From Cryptomeria japonica (lineage: Eukaryota; Streptophyta; Pinopsida; Cupressales; Cupressaceae), in the NCBI RefSeq assembly GCF_030272615.1, contig NC_081412.1, positions 38,074,911-38,138,910 of the forward strand: a stretch of DNA of 64,000 nucleotides, given 5' to 3'. Within the stretch, counting starts at the first letter, position 1. Each line of letters begins with the position of its first letter. Below, in pieces: positions 11,830 to 25,853 of this stretch. The position numbers were made by a program, and so were the translations under genes. A model generated the notes under the pieces. The model was not told where the DNA came from. It saw only the letters and a list, made by a program, of their open reading frames with translations, and made no database searches.

Positions 11830-13340
11830 AAGAAATGCAATGATCAGCTCCAAAGACATCAAACCACTACTAACAAAACTGAGAGTCTAAAATATGATAG
11901 GGAATAGTGTGAGTTGTCCTGAAATAAAATATTTTATTTTCAATTTCAACTAAAACATAATTACTCAGCCATTTAATGTTATTAATAAGTGTTTAATTTA
12001 TGAAAGAGATAAATGGTTGGCCACAAGTACATGAGTTACTAAATGCACACAAATAAGTGAATTTGATATTCAAAACTATCTACAATGAATTCAATTCTTG
12101 TCCATTAGTCATTTATGTTTGCAATAAGCATCTTTCTTTGTTTTTCTTAATCTTTATTCATAGTTATCTGCATATTTCACATTCTATAATTAGGATATCA
12201 ATTGATATGGCTGAACACTAGCATGATGTTTGTGTTGTGGTATAGATGCATGGAAACATAATTATGGGATTGTTATATTATAGAGATCATAAATCTAGAT
12301 ATTGCATATTAGTTCTAGCTCTTCTTGGATTGAGTCTAAAGTTGATATACAGTCATAAAGCCATTATTAGCAGATCTATCCATTTCTAGTAAAGACAATT
12401 GAGAAAGTCATTTTGATATTGAGAGTTTCTTATCTGTTTACCTATTGATCATTATTAAGCCATAATATTTAGGTCTATTTATCTCTCTTGCAAAACCTCT
12501 GTAAGTGTCCTAGATTGTCCCTACTACTCAGTCTTCAATTCAGAAAAATGGAGTTCTAAAGATTTGTTGCACAAGATGGTGTTGAACGTATCAACAAGGC
12601 TAGCATGGAAGGCATGTTCAAGCTTCCACTTGTACAACTTACAACAAATGATCTGTTGATAGAAGAAATTCTTGAAATAGGGATAGAATCGAAAGACAAG
12701 TAAGTACATACAAACCTCCTCAGTTGAAAGTAAAATCTGTGTATAAAAAGAGTACATTGAATCCCAATCCATAAACACAATAGAGATACCGATGGAGACT
12801 TAATTGGATGTAGCATGTCTCACCAAAGTTGTTAGAGTATGCTAAGCTAGTACATAATGTTTTGTAAAGCCACATTAGTATTTTACCCAGATCATTATTT
12901 ACCAAAACAAACTATATTAATCCTTTTGAGGATTAATTTCATGGTGCTAGATCTTCATTTAGTTCCAATTCTTGTTGGAGAAAAGAACAATTATTTCTTG
13001 AGGTAGAAGAATATCCCATCAACAAAGGACAAGACCCTTTCTAGAATATAACAAATTCTACTCCAACAAAAGATCATGGGGGTTTCACTAGAGATATTGA
13101 ATAAGAGATAGACTTCTACTATTGCATTAAAAGCATTGGCATGTTCTTCATTTATTGATGTAAACTCTCTGTGATGCCACCACAACCAACAAAGGTGTAA
13201 AAAGTTGTTTGCAATGCATGGATTTTTAGGATTGTCCTTTGAGAAAATAGAATTAAAGTATGGAAGCAGGATCTACTAGCTCCTGAGGGAAAGACCATGT
13301 TAGACAATAATTTCTATTTTCTTGCCTATGAAGAAAGACC
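11830..13340. other. CACTA interior without recognised gene
   Basis: AT-rich sequence between the PPR fragment and the transposase. Small open frames occur around 12500-13190 on the minus strand, but none shows a family I can name. It may include upstream regulatory sequence for the transposase gene. Confidence 0.5.
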
Positions 13341-16300
13341 ATGTCAGACAATATCAACAAACAACAAAATAAGGAGACAATTGCTAGATTGTGGTCTAAC
13401 TTGAAAAGAAAAGGTGATGGAAAGTGTTATTGTCTATGCAAAATTTGTAAGAGGTTAAAGACTAGAAGACTTCTAATCAAAATAGTGAAGAAACATTGTA
13501 GGCTACATGGTCACATTGAAGGTGGACATGATTATCATCCATTGGTAAGTTTTTCATTATATCATTTTGACAATTTATATACATAATAAATCATGTGATG
13601 ATGAGATCATGATCACGGTTTATTTATGTATATCAATTTTATATAGGTCGAGCACCCCGAAGCACATGGTATGGATCAACACAACCCTAAGAATATGGTT
13701 TTCAAAGTGCACGAACATGGAGGTGTGAATATCGAAGCTGAAGATAATGATCCCATGGAAGATGACGATCATGAGCCAGAAAACACAATTGAAGATGATG
13801 GTACAAATACATTGATCCATGACTCATTTAGTACTCATGCAGCTGATCATGATGATGAAGATGACCTTGATGTTGTTCACGATGTCCCTCTACTTGAGAA
13901 GGCATCTGAGGCCCTTTACGAAGGCTCGTAGGCAACTCTTCTCTCCGTTGTATTGTTGTTGGTGAACTTGAAGGTTATGAATGGTTTATCCAACATAACA
14001 ATGTCACATATGTTAAGGCATGTCATATATGTCATAATAAACTGTGAATCATGTTGTACCATTAATATTCTTTATTATAACAAATTATATTTTGATGTTG
14101 TAGATTGATAGGTGAGTTTTTGTTACCACCATCAAATATTCTACCTCGCTCATACCAAGAATTATCTGTCATTATGAAAGATATTGGAATGGAGTATCAA
14201 GCAATAGAGGCTTGTCCCAATGATCATATTATATATCACAAACAACATGAATTTCAAACTGAATGCCCTGAATGCCATATCAGTAGATATCAAACATATA
14301 AAATAACAAAAAGGGTTCCTCGCAAGGTTCTTTGCTATATTCCCATTATTCCACATATGCAATGATTATTCAAGTGCACTAGCTTGGCACAATTTATGGA
14401 TTACCATGCACACAATAGAAGTCAAGATGACATTATTCAAATGCCTGCGGATGGTTCAACATTTATGGACATAGAGGAAAAGTGGCTACACTTTAAAGAA
14501 GAACCTCGTAATCTCAGGCTTTCATTGGCAGTGGACGGTGTCAATCCATTTGGAGAGATGAGATTTGTTTACTCAGTGTGGCCTATTTTTGTTATCAACA
14601 ATAACATTCCTCCATGGATGTCAATAAAGAGGGAGCACATAATGTTGGCAATGATTGTTCCAGGTATTTTATCATTTAAATATAGTCATCTAAATTTAAT
14701 CATAAATATTGCAGTAAAATGGTCATAATAATTATATAATGTTTTTGTTCATTTGATTAGGTAAGTACCAAGTTAAAGATATGAATGTATATATCGAGCC
14801 TCTTATCAATGAGTTGCCAGAGTTATGGAATGGTGTCACTATGTATGACGTCTCTAGACCAATAGGACAAAGACAATTTCAATTCCATGCGATTCTTCTA
14901 TGAACAATACACGATGCCCCAGGGCTAACACATTTTTGTGGTATGTTATAGTGTTTAAGTTGTGCATGAACATTATAATTCAAAAAATTATCATATTTAA
15001 TCCAATTATACATTATCTTGTAGGTCTTCAAACAAAGGGAAAATTTGCATGTCCTGTTTGTGGTCCAAAGATGAAATCTCATCATTCAAAAAGTTTAGGA
15101 AAGTAGGTGTTTGATGAGTATAGGCACTTTCTCCACAAAAATCATAAGTATCGAAATACTGAAAAACATATTTTCAATGGGAAAGAAGAGAATACATCAA
15201 AGCTCCCAAAGAATGACACCTCACCTGTGGAAGTTGGAATATAATAGAATTAATCATCAAGGTAATGCCATTCCATCTATTAGTTTGTCATAAAACATCT
15301 TTTCTATTTTGTTTTGTTTACTGATGATGTGATTGATGATCATGAAGGTCGTGAAGGCATAAATGACCACCTTCCTAAGGGAATAAAAAGTTATCCCTGA
15401 TAATTTAGTAGGTTGCCCTACTACGAGTAGTTACAAATTGTTCATTTGTTTGATAGTATGCATATTGGAAAGAATATAACAGAGACATTATGGAAAATAT
15501 TGGATGGAAGGCATGACAAAGAAAAAATTGTCAAAATATGTAGTGACATTCAGGATTCCAATCATGCAATGATAAATGTCATTCAATCAAATAGCCATGG
15601 ACACCAGATTAATATAAGTGAGCTTCCTTGGTTATTAATGGACCAGCAAAGCAATGCTATAAAAGAAGTCATACGAAAAATTCGATTTCCCACAGGATTT
15701 GCTATGAACATAAACAATCTCATATCAAAGAAAAGTGAATTTGGGCCAGGGATGAAAACGCATGATTGGCATACCTTCATTAAGGTAATTCATGTTCTTG
15801 TGTTTTTAGTATGTATTTAAGTACTGTGCGTACGTGTACTTTTCATTATGTTACAAAAACATGAAAAGATAATTCTATACTTGTTGCAGTACGTTCTACC
15901 TCTATCTCTCCCAGACGACTTCGACAATAATGTCAAGCAAGTCATATATGATCTTGGAAAATACATGAGGTAAGTAGTGATATTTGTTTAGTTCGTTGTA
16001 TAGATATTATATTTGCGATTTGTTTTACTTCTTATGTAATATATTTTTTTGCATCTTGAATACCTTGTAGGTGGTTGTCATGTAAAGAAATCCATAAAGA
16101 TGATATAAAATATTGGAAGAGAAAAATTCCTCATTTAATGTGTGAAATGCAAAAGTGTCTACCTCTAGCTTTTTTCAATGCACAAGAACACTAGCTCATA
16201 CACCAAGTTGAGGAGATTGAATTGTGTGGACCTGTACACACTAGGTCAATGTGGATGGTTGAGAGGCACTTGAAATTTTTTAAGGCTTTGGTTCAACAAA

Positions 16301-16506
16301 GAGCACATCCTAAGGGTTTTGTGGTGGAGGGATATATGGTATACCAGACTATGGTGTACATTTCTGAATATCTTCCTAAATTTGTAGCAAAGATCCATGT
16401 GGATCGCATTTGGGATCCCAACACCATTAACAAATTTGAAGGGGAGTACTTGATGGAGAAAGGTAGATTGAGGAAAGTGAGAGGTAATTATAAGATGTTA
16501 TTGTAG
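13341..16506 (+). pseudogene. CACTA transposase, TNP2 and DUF4218 region, interrupted
   Basis: The first exon (13341-13586) has a Cys-rich CYCLCKICKR...RLHGHIEGGHDYH stretch like the transposase-associated zinc region. An acidic segment follows (13671-13931), ending EALYEGS and then a TAG. TNP2 blocks follow: FLLPPSNILPRSYQELS, EACPNDHIIYH, TECPECHISRYQ and VPRKVL (14105-14365), then LRLSLAVDGVNPFGEMR (14384-14728). GLQTKGKFACPVCGPKM lies near 15030-15070 and MFDSMHIGKNITETLW from 15446. DUF4218 spans about 15740-16506 (GPVHTRSMWMVERHLKFFK). In-frame stops include TGA at about 14363, TGA at a Trp position near 14900 and TAG at 15104-15106. Intron-like gaps separate the blocks. TNP2 cuts element ends; this copy is broken. 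Confidence 0.88.
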
Positions 16507-16594
16507 TTAATTAATTCTCAATCTTCAAAATAAATTCATTGTAAGACGTCTATTTATTTTTTGTACAGTTGGTTGAGAGTGGGATGTACTACAT

Positions 16595-17424
16595 TTGTAT
16601 ATTGCAAACAATCTTGATTGGATGACGGTATGGATTGAACGTTGTCAACATTCTGGATGCACGTTAACATGGGAAGTTGTGGCTTCATTGGTTAAAGAAG
16701 CACATTGTAATGGAGGTTCCAATGTTATGCAAAGGGAAATTGATTTAGTATATGGTTTAAGAGATAAACAGGTATGTATAAATTTATTAATCACCCATAT
16801 GTTTATCAACTCACAATGCAATAAATTTTACATGTTTGACATATTGCAGGTCAAACACCACAATGCTATGTGCTACAATGGTCATAAATTTCACATTAAA
16901 AATTTGGATGACACGAAGAAAACTTGTGATTCTGGCATCACTGCAATCTTTGAGGTGACAAATATTTCATCAAGAAATGGCATTCATCCTCAACAGTCTC
17001 AAAATCGATACTATGGCATTTTGGATGATATACTTGAGTGTGACTTTAATTCCTTCAAATTAGTTTTGTTCGTCGTCAAATGGTACAGGCTACGCTTGAA
17101 TAAAAATAATCCTGATAGAACTGTTATTGAACATGATAATGGTTTTATAATGCTAAATACAAGGTCATTTGAACTAGTTGGGGATGAGCCCTATGTTCTT
17201 CCAAGCCAATGTGAGCAAGTATTTTACTCAGAGGTTCCACGTAAACCGAGTTGGTCATTTGTTGTTAGACATTATCCAAGAGGAAGGCCAATAAAGTATA
17301 ATGTGATGGAAGAAGAAGATACCAAAGAAGTAGAAGATGAAGTGGATGATGATCACAATCGACAGTTAAACAATGACGATGAAGAAGAACAAGAAGAAGA
17401 AGAAGAAGAAGAAGAAGATGATGA

Positions 17425-17458
<34 letters not shown>

Positions 17459-17521
17459 GGTGGTGATGATGGTGATGATGATGGCGAAGACGTTAATGAT
17501 GATGATGATGACGATGACGAC

Positions 17522-17600
<79 letters not shown>

Positions 17601-17638
17601 GTGATGATGACCTTGATGTTCATGATGATGAAGAATGA
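16595..17638 (+). CDS. DUF4216-containing C-terminal part of CACTA transposase with acidic tail
   Basis: Residues about 130-230 of this frame match DUF4216: YYGILDDILECDF, LVLFVVKWYRLRL and a LVGDEPYVLPSQCEQVFY stretch. It ends WSFVVRHYPRGRP before a Glu-rich and then Asp-rich tail. DUF4216 normally follows DUF4218 in TNP2-type CACTA proteins, and that order is kept. The 5' part (16595-16850) has an internal intron-like section ending in a tract with acceptor-like AG at about 16850. The frame is therefore probably two exons of the same transposase gene rather than a separate gene. The last 90 or so residues are encoded by GAA/GAT microsatellite. Confidence 0.8.
17377..17626 (+). repeat. GAA then GAT/GGT trinucleotide microsatellite inside coding sequence
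   Basis: A run of GAAGAA codons passes into GATGATGAT with a short GGTGGT insert. It encodes Glu, Asp, Gly and a long Asp run. The other frames read as runs of Met, Ile or Val and are shadows. Likely length-variable. Confidence 0.95.
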
Positions 17639-18065
17639 AATGTATGAGGAATGCGATTAGTATATTATCTATTTAATATTGAATTCTTGATACAATTTTT
17701 TTTACATAATTAATTCATTTTGTTTTGAATTCTAATCCATTACATAATTAATTCATGATGCACCTTTTAATATGGAGATGGAGATAGGGAGTGTGACTAT
17801 TTATGTGACAATTTTTAAATTGTGTTTATTTATGGAAATTGGATTGTTTATTAGCTATGTGACTATTTATGTGACCATTTAGTTGAGGATCCTGCATAGT
17901 CTACATAAAGTAAAGGTAAGGAATAAAAAAATTTATAATGATTTTGATGACAACATCTTTTTAATATTTAATACTCCTTTTGTCTACAAAGTTCATGTTG
18001 TTCATGTTGTGTATGATGTAATTTCGCTAACGTTTTTTATATTTTTTCTTTGTCACAAGCCAACA

Positions 18066-20991
18066 TGGATCCATCACATATCGCAGATAGAGATGTACCT
18101 TGTGACACTTCTACCAAGTAGGTAAACCTCATTGTAATTGTACAAATTAGGTAGAAGCAAACTGTTACATTATTATGTTTTTTTTTTTAGCAATTTATAC
18201 TAATTTTGTAATTGTTAATGATTTTCTTGACATAGACAGATGTTCAGGGAAAGGGAAAGGGAGTTGCAGTACCTGAGCACCTTTCTATGGATGTGGAATC
18301 ATTAGGGTTAAGCAATGATGACCTTGAATATCCCACAGACCTTGTGAAATTATTTAAAATGCCTCTTATAAAAATTAGAAAAGAGATTGTTGCTTTGGCA
18401 GCCATGCATCCTACCACTGATGAGATATGACAAAGGGTGGAATTATTGTATAAGACAGCAGAAAACTTTCAAGTAAGAAGTAATGAAAGCTTTAATTATA
18501 ACGAAAGTTCCATAATGGTTTATATTTTATTCTCTTTTTCTGTCATTAACTAAAATATGTACGTATTATTTTTACAACAATTTATCTGCCCTCATGAAAG
18601 TTGTTCCTAAGATCAGGGTGTTGCAGGATCAGGTGATGACGATTTTCTTGTATTATCACTTGCTTGGCTTATCACTCTAAGTACCCAAAACACATCATAC
18701 TTCATACTATCAATTTTTAAAATAAAGGTTCATCCTTGTTTACAATTCTTGCACTTTTCATATATTTAATGTTTGATATATTTAATGTATTATTCTTTAG
18801 GTGTTGTCAATGTTACTGTGCAAATGTCGACGTTGCCTCATCAGAGGTCACCCTCACCTGTATTGCCGACTACAATGTCAGCAACACGTAGCATGTAGAC
18901 ATCCTCTAGTGCACGTCATATTGGCCCACCCACTGTTGGTAGATCCCTCTTTTGCTCTATCTTTTGTCATGTGTTTATTTCCCTTCAAGTGTTCTTTCTT
19001 GAATTCTAATGCCATTTCATAGTGGATTCATTTTTTGCAGGAGGAGATGCACATGAGGATGTGCTAGAGGTGACTACTGCTGATAACATACCATCATTTC
19101 CTAGATCTTCTCGTATTGCTAGTACGGGAATGTTGCAGGCCACATTGGTGGTGAGCGATGAAGAAATGCTTCCCTTAAAGATACTAAAGGTTCCAAGTAC
19201 TTTAAAATTATTATTATATATACTCTAATTGTAATTTACTTTATGATCACTCGTTTTGGACTAATGATCCCATGAATTTTTTGCAGGCAATGATATTTTC
19301 TATAAACATCTTAGTGACATTGCATTGTAGATATTTGGGCCCACCATACATAAAAGGTGGTACATCATATATGAACTAACCCTTATCCACTTTTGATTTC
19401 ATATCATTGCTAGAATACTTTTCCTTTGATCCATTTCTTGAAGTGTAATAAATGTAGCTTCAGTTCATTTCTGAATCTAACAGGTTTATTTTTTCTTTAA
19501 AAGGTGGAATGACCAAAAAAAAAGGTTCAAAGATGAATTGACAAACCAAATGGTTGAGTGGTTTGGAAATGACACCTTTGACAAAACCAAGCTCCTTGAA
19601 AAAGCTGGAACATATCTAAAGTATGTGAGGGACAAATACAGGACCCATTTGGAGAGGAACCTAAAGTACGAGTGTCCCCCCATGATTCCAGAGAGGGAGT
19701 GGAAGGACCTGATTTTGGATGCCAAGGAGATAATTGAAAGGAAAAAAGGAAATACACCAATAGACGCCAAAAGAAGGTATGGGATACTATCAAGAATGTA
19801 ATTATGTAGTAATTAATTACTCTTTATATTTATATAATCTAGCATATTTCAAACTTTTTATAGACTAAGTGACACGTCAAAGGCAACCAAGGCAAGTCAA
19901 GAAAAGCATGGGCAACACAAACTCGGCTCTGGTGGCTACATGAAACTTGCTACATGAATTGTAAGTATCTCATGTAAACTCCCATATTGTCTCAAAATAT
20001 TAATAAATTGCAAACATTTTTTTTATCAAATGCAAGCAAAATTCATGGTACCAAGCAAAAATGCAGGGCTTTGAATTCAATAGAGTGCCCACAGAAGATG
20101 ACAAGAGAATTGCCTACCAACAAGGCTATTCAGCCATGGCTGATCGGCTACGAGAATTGAGTGGGCATACACAACATTTGAGTGCATCCATCACACAAGT
20201 AAATATGCTAAATGGAAGTTGTTTCAAATTGAATACTTTACCAATAATCTAATTGATGTTGAGTTCCAACATAAAGTGACTATATTTCTTTTAAATAAGC
20301 AAGCAATGATAACAATGTGCATGTTATTGGAATGCAGCCTGCTAATTGTGAAACACCACCTGCACATGAAGGTCCGAATGTGCATCCCAGAAGTGGAGGT
20401 ATTCATTTGCTATTCAAATTTATTTATTTAGCTATTAATACAATTAAACATCTTAATTTATAACTAGAGTAGTAATTAATGTAACCTTTTTTGTTAATAT
20501 TTTAGAGCATGTAGTCGGTGGTGAGCAAGTGGAGCATGATCTGGGTACACAACATCAAGAACGTGATGTTCCCCACTCAGGTAAAAAGGACCACTGTTAT
20601 TTCTTTAAATAAATATAATTGCAATTGGTGTTCAACATTACTGTAACCTTTAGTATTTCAACTCCAGATGATCTAGAGGGTGTTCAGCATGTTGAGGTTG
20701 AGGCTACACAAAATGATGTGGCCCCATCAGGTAAAGAGCACAACAATTATGTTCTCTAAATTAATGAAATACTTGTAACAATAATAATTTTATTTTTTTG
20801 AATTTAACTCATTTCTTTGTTATTGCAGAGGACCCCCTTCACTTCAGTGTCCTCGTCCTCAGTATAGGACTAGGCATACATTGAGATCACGAGCAGTTGG
20901 CGGAACATCTGCAGAGGGGGGAAATGATGAAGACATCAATGTTCCACTTAGTCTTTTCATAGCTTCAAAGAAAAAACAAAGAAAGAAATGA
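18066..20991 (+). pseudogene. CACTA second gene, TnpA-like / plant transposase (Transposase_24-like), multi-exon
   Basis: A first exon from 18066 (MDPSHIADRDVPC) is followed by 18238-18475, with GKGVAVPEHLSMDVESLGL and an internal TGA at about 18430. Later pieces at 19041-19195 (SFPRSSRIASTGMLQATLVV) and 19504-19797 resemble the conserved part of plant Ptta/En/Spm proteins (KRFKDELTNQMVEWFG, RDKYRTHLERNLKYE, PMIPEREWKDLI). A further exon at 20061-20195 has RVPTEDDKRIAYQQGYS. The last exon (about 20829-20991) ends in a basic SKKKQRKK, a possible nuclear signal. Same strand and order as TNP2 then TnpA in En/Spm. Exon limits are approximate. Confidence 0.75.
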
Positions 20992-22300
20992 TTGTAATCT
21001 AACTTATTTGATAATGACTGATTTTTATGTGTTAGTGAATGTAATTATGTGCTAATTAATGGTTATGGATGATATGTGTTAATTAATATTGATGAATGTT
21101 GTGGGTTAATTAATGTTAATCAATGTTATGTGTTAATGAACGTTATGTGATATTAATGAATGGATGCTATATTTTATTAATGGTAGAAAGAATTAATGAA
21201 TGAATGTTATAAGATGTTAATGGGGAATTTAGAGTGATGTTAGGGGGGGGGGGGGGAGGGGCCAAATGAGCTTCCACCTTCACGTGGTTGGCCCTGTTAA
21301 GTAGAGAATATTAAACTATTCTCGAAACCAAGCAAAGCTCAACAAGGTAACACACTTTTCAATATTTCATTATGTTGCATAGTTAATCTTATTGAATAAT
21401 GTATATTGAATCTTAATTGCAGGGTCCAAGAGATATGAGTTGCTTCTAGTGTTGATATCCAAGGTGGGACTACAAAAGTTATGAATATGCCTCATCCTTG
21501 TAAGTTTTTTTATTACAAATCCTAATGCTTGAGACTAAACTTTTTGTTCTTGATGTTTTTCACTAGTTGTCATAACCTTTGACTTTGATGCTTGTTCCTT
21601 AATAGAACTAGATGTTTCTTGTATGCATACCAGTGCCTTATCCAGGCCACAGAGTCATCTAAGTTTAAACAATACTCCCACAATCAAATATCTCCACACA
21701 TACCATCACCTCGGCTTCTATAAAACCCCACATATGCCTGACATACATAAGAATTTACCCTTATCAAACTAGACTACATTCATCAAATTCAAAATCTCCC
21801 ACAAGGAATTTACTGATAGAAATGCTTCATGCATATTTAATTTCCCTCCTGGAAAGAAAAGCTAAGAAACGCCTCTATTTAAGATTGCCTTATAATCCAT
21901 ACTCAATGAATAACCCTAGATTACTCATATTGAAAACAGTATATATTTGCAAGTAGACCAGAAGACAACACAAAATTTAGGCTCGAAAGTTGATAGTTTG
22001 TATATTGATATTAATTTTGAGAAAATATTATAAAACTCAGAGTATTCTCCATAAGACTAGAAAAAAGCTCAGATAAATTTTTGTAATGTTTTCTTACAAT
22101 TACTTGCGATCATTTTTTAAGGAGTCCTGGTATCCATTTATAATAGTATGGATGCATACAAGCTTTGGACACTTCAAAAGAAAGTTTGTTACAAACAACC
22201 GGTCATTTTCAAGAAGCGATTATAAGTCCTTTTTAGCATTTGCAACTTCCTCTACTTGTTCTGTTGCAACCTCTTGTAACTGCTCCTGAGCATCTTCTTT
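20992..22300. other. CACTA interior, non-coding
   Basis: No supported gene. It holds short GTTAATGAATG-type near-repeats at 21030-21210 and a run of Gs at 21243-21256. The region lies between the 3' end of the plus-strand TnpA-like gene and the 3' end of minus-strand gene A, so the two converge here. Confidence 0.55.
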
Positions 22301-25300
22301 CTATCCCATATACTTATCTTTCCACTCCTGATACACATCATCACTAGGCCAAGTAAAACAAGCAATCTTTTGTTTCATATCTTCTAGCCACTTCCAAGTG
22401 ACTCGTACATGCCCAATCTCTGTTTCTATGAAACCATTATGAGATTTCACTTTTTCAATTTCCTTAGTTGTTTGGACAAATAAGGATGTGTCATCAGTAC
22501 TAATAATTTGATTGATCCTTAGGGACAAATTGTGGTCCACCTCCTTTAACCAAGTAGTCTCTTCCTTTAGCTGGACAGGACCAATGAAACCTCCTGGAAA
22601 CATTTCAAATTTATGATTTGAATATTCTTTCCTATAAAGTTGGGCTTTTCTTTTTATACCCTCTCCTTCCACTGAAAGAATATTCATCTCTTTTATAAAC
22701 TCACATGTGGACCTTAGATTGTCATTCTCTTCTGCATCTGCATGGGAAGAACACATGAGCTCTAACTCTTTACCTCTAGGCACCCACTTATTCAGGATTG
22801 GTTCCAAAGTGGCTTCTTCTTCTTTGAATTTGATCAAAATCTCAAGAATCCTCTTCATATTTATGTATACATTGGAGGTTTTGACTGAGTCAGCAAACTT
22901 CAAGATGGTGGCTTTCACCTTCTCCTCATATTTGTTTGCATACAATGTCTGAGCTTGTTTCAATTTTTCCAACTCATGTTGGAAATTTTCAGGTAATTGG
23001 GAACTAGAAGGCATAGGAGAAGGGGGATATTCAATGATGGGACTCGTAGGAGGGGGTCTTGCTGGAGAGGAGGCTATCATGAGTGTAGAAGATTCACCAG
23101 GATGATATTGACCTACCAGTTGACTCTGGAGTCTAGCAATTATGTTGTCTCTGTTGGCTATTCCTTCTTGAGCATCATTGTAAGCTTTTAAAATATTCTC
23201 CAACTTCAATTGGAGATTAGCCTTTTCTTATGCCTCTTTCTCTGCCACCACAACACTGAATTTTGCAGTCTCTAGGACTGTGCTTGCAGCTTCCACTACC
23301 CCTGTGTCTTGGACTCTTTTAACTATCATGCCTCCTAAGAGGCTAGATTCTGATGCATCCTTCCTTCTTTTGTTTTTATCCTTCTTTAAAGACCACATGA
23401 CAAGAGCAACATTTTCCTTGTTGAATGTCACTCCTTCCATAGGCTTTGTTTCTTTCCTCATTGCATCAAGCACTAAGGCATCAGCTATATCCCATTCAGG
23501 GAGAATCAACACACCAGCCTTTGCTACCATTTCTCTTCCTTTCTTAGGGGTGATTGCTTTGAACTCCTCCATCATTTCTTGCTTAACCTCTTATTCTACC
23601 TGAGTTGTATTTTTAAGAGGCTGTTCACTTTTCCTCTGTTCACATCTAGTCTTGAATTGATCAATATTTTTCTTCCTTAGAAACTGTATAAAATCTCCTG
23701 ATGTGACAAAATTATTGTCAGCTAGGAATTCTTCACTAGCTTGCTTAATAGTAAGGTCCATTTCTTGGCCCTTTAACTCACCATCAGTCAAATCCATTTC
23801 AGCATTAGGTGGCTCTTCGGGCATCCCCTCTTAGGTCTCCTCATAGGTATAGGCAATCTCACCGAGACTCCCTAACTGCAATAATTGTTCAGCCACAGCT
23901 TGTTCATCTCCAATGTGGATAGGAGACTGAGATGGAGAATATTGAGGCTCATCAGTTTCAATTTCCTTTCCCACTCTCTGCTTCTTAGGGGAATCTTGGA
24001 TGTCAATGACATCTTCAATTTTCCTCTTCCCTTTTGAAGTGGAAGGTTCACCTGTCACTAGCAGTATCACAGTGTACTTTGACCTTTTGTGCATTACATA
24101 GTCACTAGGTGGGATATCTCTAGCAAAGGCAGGCTTAGCCAATACCATCTTAGCCTTATCAAGCTCATTTTGCATTATGGCCTCCCTCTTTTCTTTTAAG
24201 GTCTACATGAGATCTTCAAAATAAAGAATCAGGAATTTTATTTTCTCCTCAAATGGATTGAAGCTAGAAAGGGGGTCATAGCCAGTGTCAAATTGATGGA
24301 TAAAATCAAGGGCTTTCTTATATGCTACCCACTTCTCCTTCCTCAATTCTTGCTCATCTAAGCTAAATTCATTTCTAATCATATCTTCTGGGAACTGAAA
24401 TTGATGTGGCCTACCTCTGCACACTGCTCTTTTTCTGAACATGCCATGAAAAAATCCTCGGGGTCTGCACATCTTGACACTATAGTAGACAACCTATATG
24501 GCTTAAAGAATTCTTCAAAAAATCTCCATCCACCCTTAGTGATCACAAAATGGTGAGCCATGGTAATAGTTGGGAAAATAGTCCCTTTACCTCTATTGGT
24601 TAGCTCTGCTTCTTGTACTCCCCCAATTTGTCTCAGGACTTCTGCAATCCCTATCTTCAATGGGACTTGATGGGGTAGTAAAAAGGGGGTGCCTCTAAAT
24701 CCAAACACTCTAAAAACAATAGACATAGGGTACAAATATATGTCTCCCCAATTGTGAACAATCTTGATATCCTCTGCAAACTCCTTTGGTCTGAGAAACT
24801 CCAAAAGAGCCCTAGGAATTCTAGGGTTTTCTCTGCATAGAAGAATCCTAATTTTAGATGCAAAGCATCTATCAAACTTTAATAACTTGCATCTTCTCTA
24901 TCCCAAGATAGAACAGTACTCCACAATTGCACTGGCATCTCCTCTTTATCCTTGACCTTAATCAGGTCCATCTCCTTTCCAAAATAATCAGCCCCTTTGA
25001 ACATAAACATATGCATTAACATGGAGTACCATCCAAATGGCCTATCCACCTTACCATTTTTGATTCCTACTAGCCCTTTATGAATTGCATCAGCAAGGTA
25101 TGAGGCATAATCAAATGTTATTGCTAGGGAGGGGTTTAGAATTTGTGCAATCATTAACATATAATGGGTTGGCATATTCTTTTCAGCATCCTCTCCAAAA
25201 ATCTGGCATAATGCCCAATACATACCCTTTGCTCTTAGAGTGAATAGGTTGAGAGAGAATGGTTCCATTGTGCTGGGGCCTACAATTGTTAACCCTCCTG

Positions 25301-25853
25301 TCTTTACAAATAATTCTTTCAGTGGGCCACTTCTAAGATGATCCCTTTGTGTTTTGTAAACCTGAGCTAACGACTCAAAGTCAATAGGTTCTAACAAATC
25401 AAAGGACTCGCTGAGTTTAAACACTTTCCTGAATTCATCTTCATTTATCTCAATCAAGACTGATCCCTTTATGTTCCTGATGCATCTTGCCATGGAGTCA
25501 TAATTCTGTGCAATCAAAGCTAACAAATCTACATCCATAAAAACACCTAGGACCACAAGCTTTCCTACATCCTGCTCCCATATGCCATTCAAAGGAGCTG
25601 GGGAATTCCTCTACCCAAAATCGACTTTGAAGAGTCCTAAGCCTGACAATCCTATTTCAGGGTCCCTCAACCAATTACTCTTATCATAAAGGCCATCTCC
25701 AATTTTTAGACGAGGGTTCTTAGGTACTAGCTCTTTGGCCTTAGCCCCAACATTGGTGGACATGGTTAATTGCTCTAAAAAATCATCACAGATATTTTGG
25801 TCCTGGTAATTCACCTTCCCTGTCAATTCTCTTCTGGGTGCCATTTTGGTCAA
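22301..25853 (-). pseudogene. gene A: long unrecognised protein, paralogue of gene B, lightly broken
   Basis: I do not recognise this family. Frames joined by a few lesions run from the ATG at 25853 (MTKMAPRRELTGK) to about 22301, roughly 1180 codons. A TAG at 25613-25611 interrupts FKVDFG-RNSPAP. The N-terminal block GVFMDVDLLALIAQNYD is shared with gene B (NVFMNVELMKALANNYD) and with gene C. The middle block FLRPKEFAED...HNWGD (24800-24740) is nearly identical in gene B. The C-terminal part has ITPKKGREMVAKAGVLI, again matched in B, and ends in a Glu/Lys-rich, probably coiled-coil region. A KRKIEDV stretch near 23990 is basic. It lies inside the CACTA on the strand opposite the transposase. 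Confidence 0.7.

Noticed and set aside
17366..17660. Long open frames encoding runs of Ile or Met on both strands
   Set aside because: They are shadow frames of the GAA/GAT microsatellite; only the Asp/Glu frame continues a recognisable protein (DUF4216).
21243..21256. G-run as a functional G-quadruplex or promoter
   Set aside because: A single homopolymer with no supporting gene start nearby; similar C/G runs elsewhere (113-123, 41140) belong to LTR sequence.
25611..25853. Gene A treated as several separate small genes
   Set aside because: The pieces are collinear with gene B and joined by stops or small shifts, so one decayed long gene is simpler.
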